Shown here: positions 54,953-63,100 of the stretch, piece after piece | Layout of the letters: each line of letters opens with the position of its first letter | How positions within the stretch are numbered: the stretch's first letter is position 1 | Assembly (NCBI GenBank): GCA_965662545.1 | Contig: CBFIHZ010000008.1 | Span: 42,325 to 106,324, forward strand | Length of the DNA stretch: 64,000 nucleotides | DNA from: CPC320 sp002684375 | GTDB lineage: Bacteria; Pseudomonadota; Alphaproteobacteria; Rhodobacterales; Rhodobacteraceae | Direction of reading: 5' to 3' | Notes under the pieces: model-generated | Seen by the model: only the letters and a program-made list of their open reading frames with translations | Told to the model about the DNA's origin: nothing | The model's database searches: none | Program-made: the position numbers and the translations under genes

Positions 54953-55987
54953 CTATCCAAAGGTGATGCCTGAAATATTTTCCCGGGTGATGACTTCTAC
55001 GGGTAAAATATCGGCGACAAAGGGGCGGTTTTCCAAATGGGCAATCATGGATGTAACTGCCTGGCTGGCGGCGCGGCGCATGTTTTGGTGCATAACGATA
55101 TCCATACTGCCCTCAAGAAGATATTGCTTGGTTCTCGCCGACAGATTGTGACCAATCGTTATAATCTCATCGGTGACACCGGTTTTTTTTAAAGCGCGGA
55201 TCAGACCTTCATTCCCGGCCCCGACGTTATATATGCCGATTAGGTTATTTTGTGCCTCAATCACGCGCAGGGTTTGCTCATAGGTTTGTTCGATGTCGTC
55301 ATAGCCACAATAAGTTCCAACCACAGTGGCGGCGGGGAAATTTTGTTGTAAACAGCTGCGAAACCCGATTTCCCGCTCTTCATGGGCGCGGTAATGTTGT
55401 CCGCCCGATATCACCGCAACTGTCCCGGCTTGTTTGGTGAAACGGCCCATCAAATATCCTGCCGTGCGTCCAGCAGCGCGATTGTCGATGCCTATCAAGC
55501 CGATTAGGTTTGCCGACACCAGCCCGGAAATAAGCCCCAAAGCTGGGATATCATGCGCAGCCAACGCCGCGACCGCATCATGCACAAGCGGGTCTTCCAA
55601 AGCTTGGAACGCCACTGCATCAATGCCTTGTCCGGCGCAGGCCCGTAGCTTTCTCGATAACAGCGCCGCCTCCATTTTTTTAGTGAAAACACATTCAATC
55701 GTTGCATTTCCCTTGCTGCCAAATTCTTGAAAACAAGCGGCCAAAAATTCGGTTGAGGGGCCGGCGTTATCGGGCAAAAACACTTTCAAACGCCAGGGGC
55801 GCGCACTGGTGACAATTTGTGCGCCGGTTTCGAGGGCCTGCTTTGCCTGCATCACCCGCTGACGGGTGGTGACACTGACGTGTTTGCGGTTGTTTAAAAC
55901 GCGGTCAACGGTGGCGGGTCCGACGCCAGCCAGATGCGCGATCTCTCGCATTTTCACACGCCGTTTGAGTGTGGTTGCCGGGGACAT
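54953..55987 (-). CDS. LacI-family transcriptional regulator
   Basis: 344 residues. N-terminal helix-turn-helix plus hinge (about 12-60: MREIAHLAGVGPATVDRVLNNRKHVSVTTRQRVMQAKQAL) and a periplasmic-binding-protein type sugar-sensing domain (GIDAVAFQALEDPLVHDAVAALAAHDIPALGLIS, GIYNVGAGNEGLIRAL, MDIVMHQNMRRAASQAV). Divergent from the dehydrogenase and isomerase genes, so it probably represses them and is relieved by a sugar or sugar acid. Confidence 0.93.
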   Translation of the reverse strand: MSPATTLKRRVKMREIAHLAGVGPATVDRVLNNRKHVSVTTRQRVMQAKQALETGAQIVTSARPWRLKVFLPDNAGPSTEFLAACFQEFGSKGNATIECVFTKKMEAALLSRKLRACAGQGIDAVAFQALEDPLVHDAVAALAAHDIPALGLISGLVSANLIGLIGIDNRAAGRTAGYLMGRFTKQAGTVAVISGGQHYRAHEEREIGFRSCLQQNFPAATVVGTYCGYDDIEQTYEQTLRVIEAQNNLIGIYNVGAGNEGLIRALKKTGVTDEIITIGHNLSARTKQYLLEGSMDIVMHQNMRRAASQAVTSMIAHLENRPFVADILPVEVITRENISGITFG

Positions 55988-56287
55988 TTGATCAATATCT
56001 CATCAATTTACATCAATTTTACTCATATTTATCTTATCTATAACTCAAAAACCATCAATATGATTTTCGGCGCAATTTTTTCTTGTGCATCTCTTCTGAC
56101 CGTCACAAGGCTTAGAAAACTTAAGGGGCGATGGGATCTTGGTCGCCGTGAAGGGGCCCCATGTAATCGGCATGTGATCGGCATGCGACCTTGTTATATC
56201 GATGGCGTGTCTTTTGATTGAAAGAATGCCGCGCGAGCCGCCGTAGAGCTGCGTAGGAAGATAAAAACAATAAAGGAGAGAAGGCAG
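55988..56287. promoter_or_regulatory. LacI/dehydrogenase divergent control region with phased ATCAAT repeats
   Basis: 300 bp. ATCAAT occurs at 55991, 56002 and 56012 (spacing 11 and 10 bases, one DNA turn) and again at 56054, within a very AT-rich stretch next to the LacI gene start. Candidate site for the regulator or a curved upstream element. No open frame is supported here. Confidence 0.45.
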
Positions 56288-57178
56288 ATGAAATCTGTTG
56301 GAATTATAGGTTTGGGTGATATGGGCAGTGGCCTTGCCAAAAATCTTATTAAAAATGGCTTTGAAACAATCGGAATTGACCTTTTGGAGTCTCGTATGGA
56401 GGCCTTTGTTGAGATGGGCGGCACGCCGGCACATGATATTGCAGAGGTGGCTCGGAAATCTGAGGCTGTATATGTCATGGTGATGACCGGTGCGGAAGCA
56501 AAGCAGATTATTTTGGGCGACAACGGGCTGATTGCCAATATGGCGGTGGGTGGCACAGTACTTTTGACTGCTACGATCAAACCAGCTGAGGCGCGCGACA
56601 TTGGGACGGGGATGCAGGGATCTGGGATTGCATTGATCGACAGCCCGGTCTCTGGTGGCTACCCCGGGGCGCAGGGGGGTACGCTGACTTTGATGGCGGC
56701 GGGATCAGACGCGGCAATGGACAAAAACTTAGCCGTGATGCAGGCGGTTGCGGGGGCGATCCATCGCGTCGGCACGGCGCCGGGCGAAGGCCAAACGGTC
56801 AAGGCCTGTTTGCAGTCGTTAATCGGATCGATTTTCTCGGCCACATTTGAAGCCGCAGCTTTGGCTGCCAAAGCCGGTGTCAGCGGAGAGGTACTGTATA
56901 ATGTGTTTTCCACCTCCAGTGCCGGATGTGGCGTGACAAATTCTGCACTGGGAAACATCATTGACCGACAGTTTGAAGGCACTGGCAGTCATATCAATAC
57001 CATGCATAAGGATTTGACCATTTCGCTGAATATGGCCGAAGACTTGGGGGTGCCGCTGCATACGGCCTCGACGGCCATGCAGATATTCCATGCGGGAAAA
57101 ACAAAATATCCCAATGGCGATAATTGGGTTTGTACCCGTGTAATCGAAGACATTATTGGCGCAGAATTACATCGTTAA
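56288..57178 (+). CDS. Beta-hydroxyacid dehydrogenase (3-hydroxyisobutyrate/threonate dehydrogenase family)
   Basis: 296 residues. N-terminal NAD motif VGIIGLGDMGSGLAKNLIKNGF, substrate motif DSPVSGGYPGAQGGTLTLMAAG, catalytic Lys in GEGQTVKACLQSLIGS. The all-helical second domain is complete. Resembles L-threonate/2-hydroxy-3-oxopropionate type members, which pair with TIM-barrel isomerases in four-carbon sugar-acid breakdown, but the substrate is not fixed by sequence. Good ribosome site (AAAGGAGAGAAGGCAG). Confidence 0.88.
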   Translation: MKSVGIIGLGDMGSGLAKNLIKNGFETIGIDLLESRMEAFVEMGGTPAHDIAEVARKSEAVYVMVMTGAEAKQIILGDNGLIANMAVGGTVLLTATIKPAEARDIGTGMQGSGIALIDSPVSGGYPGAQGGTLTLMAAGSDAAMDKNLAVMQAVAGAIHRVGTAPGEGQTVKACLQSLIGSIFSATFEAAALAAKAGVSGEVLYNVFSTSSAGCGVTNSALGNIIDRQFEGTGSHINTMHKDLTISLNMAEDLGVPLHTASTAMQIFHAGKTKYPNGDNWVCTRVIEDIIGAELHR

Positions 57179-57192
57179 TGGGGGGCAAGGAA

Positions 57193-58056
57193 ATGAAACT
57201 GGGGGTTATTTGCGACGGCATTAGCCGCAATCTTCGACATGCCGTGGATGTGATGGATGAATTCGGGCTGCAGTATGCCGAGCTGCAATTTGTCGGGGAC
57301 AAGGAAGTTGGAGATCACACCAAGGCCGAAATTGTTGAGATTGACGCTTTGCTTCGGGCACGGGGAAAGCCAGTGTCTTGTCTGTCGCGCCATATTTTTG
57401 CGGGCACATCCTCTGCCAACCGTCCTGGTGATGCTTTGCATTGCCAGCACATGGATGCTTTGAAACGGGTGATCGAGATGGCCCACATTGTGGACGCTCC
57501 GCTGGTCCGGATCATGACACAAAAAAAAGAACAGATTTTGTGGGGCAAGAACGGCGCAGAGAAATGGAATGTGGCCCATGGTGCGTGGGATACCATGGCG
57601 CCAATGATTGCGCCGGCGGTCGAATTGGCCAAAGCCGAAGGCGTGACCTTGGTGGTGGAGACGGGCAACGGCACCATGGTCAATTCCAATTACACCGCTC
57701 GTAGGCTGATCGATGAATTGGATGCTAAAGACGTTCTAAAAGTTCTGTGGGATCCGGGTAATAATTGCTGGTGTCACGAGTTGGCCTATCCAGATGGTTA
57801 TGAGGTGCTTCGGGGGGGGTATTTGGGACATCTGCATATCAAAGATGTTTTGGTTGATACGCCGCGCGCAATGCTTGAGGTGCGCCAAATTGGGCAGGGG
57901 CAGTTGGGCCCTTTATTTCAGCCGATAGCGGATGCTTTGAGGGTGGATGGGTATGACGGGGTTATTTCGTTTGAAAGTGTCTTTCATCCGGGAGACAACG
58001 ATTTTGAAGCCGGTTTTCGATTGTGCATAGATCGATTTAAGGAAATTTTCGCCTAG
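57193..58056 (+). CDS. Sugar phosphate isomerase/epimerase (TIM barrel)
   Basis: 287 residues from ATG 57193, seven bases after AAGGAA and 14 bp after the dehydrogenase stop. Xylose-isomerase-like TIM barrel: MKLGVICDGISRNLRHAV, LVVETGNGTMVNSNYT (metal Glu), VLWDPGNNCWC (Asp), LGHLHIKDV (His), GVISFESVFHP (Glu); four metal ligands intact. With the upstream dehydrogenase it forms a two-gene unit, probably under the divergent LacI regulator, for use of a sugar or sugar acid. No kinase or aldolase is adjacent. Confidence 0.88.
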   Translation: MKLGVICDGISRNLRHAVDVMDEFGLQYAELQFVGDKEVGDHTKAEIVEIDALLRARGKPVSCLSRHIFAGTSSANRPGDALHCQHMDALKRVIEMAHIVDAPLVRIMTQKKEQILWGKNGAEKWNVAHGAWDTMAPMIAPAVELAKAEGVTLVVETGNGTMVNSNYTARRLIDELDAKDVLKVLWDPGNNCWCHELAYPDGYEVLRGGYLGHLHIKDVLVDTPRAMLEVRQIGQGQLGPLFQPIADALRVDGYDGVISFESVFHPGDNDFEAGFRLCIDRFKEIFA

Positions 58057-58531
58057 CGGCAGGATTTTTTAGCCGGCTTTTGATGCCAAATATCAGATGA
58101 GGAATTTCCTAATTGTTCAGAAACTGATGGCATATATGCAGCTGGTCACGACGACTGATCGCGGTCACCGGTTGGCTGCTCAAAGCAGGCGTGTGGCAGC
58201 TGTTTAAAGGTTAAGGTTTATAGACCAGTGGTCGATGCCAAATAATATTTTTCCAAGCGGTTGGGCACTGATATTTTTGAGTAAAGTTGTTATCTTATTA
58301 GCTGGGGAATGCAACTTTAACCGCTTAGCTATTTCATGCCGATTAAAAATTCAAAGCACCACGTAAACTTCAAAAACCTTGACTCTGAGTTGCAGTTCAT
58401 AAAATAACAAAGGTGGTCTGAGCGTTCCACACTGTGTCAAAGTTTGCTTTTTCTAATGGGGTACACCCGTAGTAGATAAGGTGATGCTGCGAAAGACCGC
58501 CAGACTTGCCGGTTAAGTATAAGGAATAATA
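58057..58531. other. 475 bp intergenic region, nothing recognised
   Basis: No supported open frame, RNA gene or hairpin terminator seen after the isomerase gene. The end contains AAGGAATAATA, the ribosome site for the gene at 58532. Confidence 0.45.
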
Positions 58532-58882
58532 ATGTTTGGGTTTGGAAAAAAGAAGTTGTTTGAACAACATCAAAGAAATCTATTAACCTGCCTACTATTT
58601 GGGGAATTTGCGTTAAACTCTGCTGAGGAAAGCGCTAATAGTGATCAAATTGAATTCTGGGAAACTAAAATTGGAAAACTCAGGCGTTTGCAGGGTGCCA
58701 GCTTGAGGACTGGTGGCATTTTGGATAAAAATGACGCAACTTTTGTTGATACGTTTTTGGAAAAATGTGAAGCGACATTTTATGAAAGTGGCGGGGGCGG
58801 AGAAAAAAGTTTTGAAGAGACTTTTGCTCCTGAGGTAGGCTGGGAAGCTTACTTGGCCGATTTGAAAGAGCGCGTAAGCTGA
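58532..58882 (+). CDS. Hypothetical protein, mostly helical
   Basis: 116 residues, good AAGGA site. Starts MFGFGKKKLFEQHQRNLLTCLLFGEF; predominantly charged alpha-helical with a Gly-rich loop (SGGGGEKSFEE). Two Cys only. No family recognised; natural composition and ribosome site support it being real. Located between catabolic genes and the secreted cupin. Confidence 0.65.
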   Translation: MFGFGKKKLFEQHQRNLLTCLLFGEFALNSAEESANSDQIEFWETKIGKLRRLQGASLRTGGILDKNDATFVDTFLEKCEATFYESGGGGEKSFEETFAPEVGWEAYLADLKERVS

Positions 58883-58978
58883 CTAATAATCCAACTCACC
58901 TGTCTGCTGTGGATAGGGTGATAACGCTCTGGTTTTGAAACTTTTCTTGTAAGCTATTAACGAAAATTCATTATGTAA

Positions 58979-59003
58979 GTCGGGCGCGCGGCGCGCACCC
59001 GAC
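58979..59003. repeat. Very GC-rich 25-bp hairpin
   Basis: GTCGGGcGCGC, GGC loop, GCGCaCCCGAC: all but one pair of the stem match, in otherwise AT-rich DNA between two convergent genes (58882 and 59062). No T run follows, so either a REP-like palindrome or a transcription-halting stem. Confidence 0.55.
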
Positions 59004-59061
59004 GTGGTAAAACGAATTGGTTACCTTAGGCTGATTTGTATAGGACGGGCGTAACTTGCAA

Positions 59062-59517
59062 CTATTTTTCAGCTAAAAAGAAATCCACAGGTCCTTCGAA
59101 GCGTAGGAAGACAGTTGTGATTTCATCACTTGGAAAGCTATCTTGATGCACTTGCCCGCCGGCTTGGAACCAGTAATCTCCGGGTGTCTGTAGCGGTGCA
59201 GAGTCTGCATCGTTATTTTCGGTCCAGTGCTTTGAGGCCCCCTCAATGACGATGGCATGATATCCTGCGCTGTGGGAATGCATGGCGCCCGGGTACCTTG
59301 GCGGGAACCTTAGTAAAATAGAGGATGGGCCAGTTTGGGGATTGCCCGAAAGAACCGCAATTTCTGCGGGTCCGCCCATTAAAGGCGTAAATTCAGCATC
59401 TTGATAAGGGACGGCGACATGCCCGCTGGGTTCTTCCGCTTGAGACGCCGTTGTATGTAATACTATTGCCAGACAAAGAGAGGCAGCAATTGCAATTGTA
59501 TTTCGAGCAAATGTCAT
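59062..59517 (-). CDS. Secreted cupin-domain protein (DUF4437-like)
   Basis: 151 residues with a signal peptide (about 1-27, IAASLCLAIVLHTTASQA). One cupin barrel: metal-site motif GAMHSHSAGYHAIVIEG (about 77-93) and a second half GDYWFQAGGQVHQDSF. Members of this family sit in the periplasm or are lipoproteins; the catalysed reaction is unknown. Stands alone. Confidence 0.85.
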   Translation of the reverse strand: MTFARNTIAIAASLCLAIVLHTTASQAEEPSGHVAVPYQDAEFTPLMGGPAEIAVLSGNPQTGPSSILLRFPPRYPGAMHSHSAGYHAIVIEGASKHWTENNDADSAPLQTPGDYWFQAGGQVHQDSFPSDEITTVFLRFEGPVDFFLAEK

Positions 59518-60102
59518 AATAATCTTCCTTTTAATTCAATGGAATAAATCTATGGGTCATAAAAAAACTCAACCAAAAAGTGTGTCTGTTTAGGTTAGCT
59601 ATATGATTTTGTCAAATTGAATGTACCGCATGTCAGCTCACCTGTTGCCCTTGCAAGACGCGGCGTGGCGTACTTTTAAAAACCATTCACAGCTGAGGGG
59701 GATGCATGGATGACGTGATTTATACTTCAGCAGCGCTGGTGTGAATGCGGTTTGCTACCAGCTTTTGCAATGAGTTGAACGTCAATTTGTCGGAGTGATT
59801 GTATGGGTGCACCTGTCGTTTTAGTGCCAATCTATGGGTTTTATAACCGAGATATGGCCCAGCTTAGCATCACGCTGGCCCGCTGTAATCAAGTGCAGGG
59901 TTTATATGGTCTTTGATTGAAAATATCCTCTATTTGCTGACTTTATAGTTTTTTACATCGTTGTTTATTGAAGAAATGTGAGCCTTTAATTCTGGCAGTG
60001 GCATCATACTTGATTTCAGTCCTAAGTATAAAAATTGGCCTGTATTAACGAAATCAATTCTACAGACTACACAGTTCATAAAACCCCTGTTAAAACTGGC
60101 TT
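59518..60102. other. 585 bp upstream region of the MORN gene
   Basis: Divergent gap between the cupin and the MORN-repeat gene. A 37-codon frame at 59803-59916 has a GGAG site but no family. No typical ribosome site precedes the MORN ATG at 60103. No promoter can be named with confidence. Confidence 0.4.
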
Positions 60103-63100
60103 ATGAGATACCAGAACCATACATTTTGCTTGAGCGTTGCTGCACTGTTAATGAGTGTAACCTCAAGCGCAGCTGTGCCGCCTTGTCCCAATCCGCCAAT
60201 CCATTTCTGGGATGCGTGTTTCGGGGCATTTATTTATCCGGGTCAGAGTTCTTATGAGGGTGAATGGGAGCTTGGCAAACACAGCGGGTACGGCACCTAT
60301 AAATTTTCTAACGGAAATAAATATGTGGGCGAGTTCAAAGAAAATTTGCTCAATGGTCAGGGCACGTATGACTTCGCCAATGGAAATCAATATATTGGTG
60401 GTTTCTTGGAGGGCAAAAGACACGGTCAAGGCAGCTATATTTACGCCAATGGAAATAGATATGTGGGTGGGTTTGAAGAAGGTAAAAAAAGCGGATCCGG
60501 TGAATATGAATTTGCGAATGGCAACCGTTACGTCGGCGGATTTAAGTCTGATAAATTTGAAGGCTCGGGAACATACGACTTTGCTGATGGCAATCAATAT
60601 GTTGGTGAATTTCGTGATGGCAAAAAACATGGGCAAGGCACCTATATTTGGTCAAATGGAAACAGATATGAGGGCGCTTATACGGCCGATGTTTTAAATG
60701 GTCAGGGGACTTTCACATTTGCAAACGGAAACCAATATGTCGGCGAGTTTGAAAATGGTCTCTTCAACGGAAGAGGCATATTCACCTTCTCCAATGGAAA
60801 TAAATACGATGGATTGTTCAAAAATGATCGTTTCGAGGGTCTGGGCACTTATACCTTTGCCAACGGGAATGAATATGTTGGAGCGTTTCTTGATGATACG
60901 TTCAACGGAGAGGGCGCATACAGTTTTGCCGACGGAGCCAAATACGTCGGGCAATACGAAGCCGGGATCGCGAGTGGTCAGGGCGTCTATACTTATGCTG
61001 ATGGTAGTGAATACCGCGGTGCTTTTATTGATGGAGCGCAGACGGGGCAAGGTGTCAGAATCTGGGGTCCTAAAACAAAACTGGCGGGTGACAGCTACGT
61101 CGGGGCTTTTGAACGCAATAAAATGGAGGGGCATGGCACTTACAGCTATGCCGACGGCACCACATACGTCGGTGATTTCAGGAACGGTTTGAAAGCGGGT
61201 CAAGGGACGAAAACTTGGGGGCCTAAAACAGAATTCGCTGGTGACAGATATTCTGGATCGTTCAAAGACGATAAGCAAAACGGGCGAGGGACTTATATTT
61301 ATGCTGACGGAGGTAAATACGTTGGCGATTTCAGGGACGATATAAAAACTGGGATTGGCACCCAAACCTGGGGGCCGAAAACGGACTTGGCCGGACATAA
61401 ATATGTCGGATCATTTAGAAATGGCCTTTTCAATAACAGGGGAACCTACACTTACGCGGATGGGACCACGTATGTTGGCGATTTTAAAAACGGGTTTCAG
61501 GATGGCCAAGGTACGAAGACTTGGGGGCCTAATACGCAATTGGCTGGATACAAATATATTGGGGCGTTCCAAGCCAACAAGCAGAACGGGGAAGGCAAAT
61601 ATACCTATGCGGATGGCACGATTTATATTGGTAATTTCGAAGATGATGTACAGGTTGGGCAGGGTGAAAAAACTTGGGGGCCGGGTACAAAATTTGCCGG
61701 TGATAAGTATGTTGGGGCGTTTGAAAACAATAAGTTAAACGGGAAGGGCACATATACTTATGCGGATAAAAGCACATATACAGGTGATTTTAAGGACAAC
61801 ATAAAATCTGGAAAAGGTACCAAAACATGGCCCAACGGAGATCAATATTTTGGCGCTTTCGAGCGTAATAAGCAAAACGGACACGGCAGGTTCACCCACG
61901 CCAATGGCGATGTTTATGTTGGGGCGTTCATAGATAATCTTTTCCATGGGCAAGGAACTTATACCTATGCCGATGGAAGCACATATGTTGGTGACTGGAT
62001 TGATAATAAACCGCACGGGGAAGGGAGCTTTACTTACGCAAACGGAAACCAATACGTTGGCGCATTCAAGCATGGTTTGAGAAATGGGTCAGGCACGTTG
62101 ACGTTCGTCTCCAGCGGAGACAAATACGTCGGCGCATTTAAAGATGACAAAAAACATGGGCAAGGCACATACTCTTCCAGCAACGGGGATACATACGTTG
62201 GTGCCTTCGAGAATGAACTGTTTAACGGGCAGGGGACCTATACCTATGCAAATGGCAACCAATATGTTGGCGAATTCAAGGATGGAAAACGCAATGGCCA
62301 AGGCATTTCCATTCTTGCCACCAGCGGCAACAAGTATGAAGGGGCTTGGCAAGACAACAAGCAAAGTGGGCAAGGCACCTTTACATCGGCAGATGGCAAT
62401 CAGTATTTCGGAGCTTTTGAGAATAACAGACAGACTGGGCAAGGTACGAAAACCTGGCCAAATGGCGACAAGTATGTCGGCGCATTCAAGGATAACAAAC
62501 AAAACGGCCAAGGCACTTATAGCTATGCCAATGGGGATAAATACATTGGAGAATTCCTTGATGATAAAAAACATGGAAAAGGCACATTTACCTATAACAA
62601 TGGTGACGTTTATGTCGGCTCTTTTCAAGGTGATGTTTCCCACGGCCAAGGTACGTATAGCTACCTTGATGGCAGTAAATATGTTGGGGCTTTTAAGGAT
62701 GGCATAAAGCACGGCAAAGGTACGAAAACCTGGGGCCCAAAAACACTATTTGCTGGAGACAAATATGTCGGGGAGTTTGAGGCTGGAGAGTTTAACGGGC
62801 AGGGGACGTATACCTATGCAGTTGGTGATAAATATGTCGGTACTTTCAGGGATAATAAACCCAACGGGCAAGGTATTTTTTCGGCTATAGATGGTGCTGA
62901 ATACGTTGGGGAATTCAGGGATGGCCTGTATCATGGCAAGGGCACCCAAACTTGGGGGCCTGGCTCACAATTGGCCAAAGCCTCATACACTGGTGATTTC
63001 GCGAATAATAAGCAAAACGGGCAGGGCACCTTCACCTATGGCGATGGCACCATTTATGTTGGAACCTTTGAAAACGACATAATGACTGGCCAAGGCAAGA

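Noticed and set aside
59803..59916. 37-codon frame with GGAG site upstream of the MORN gene
   Set aside because: Too short and without recognised similarity to support a gene call.
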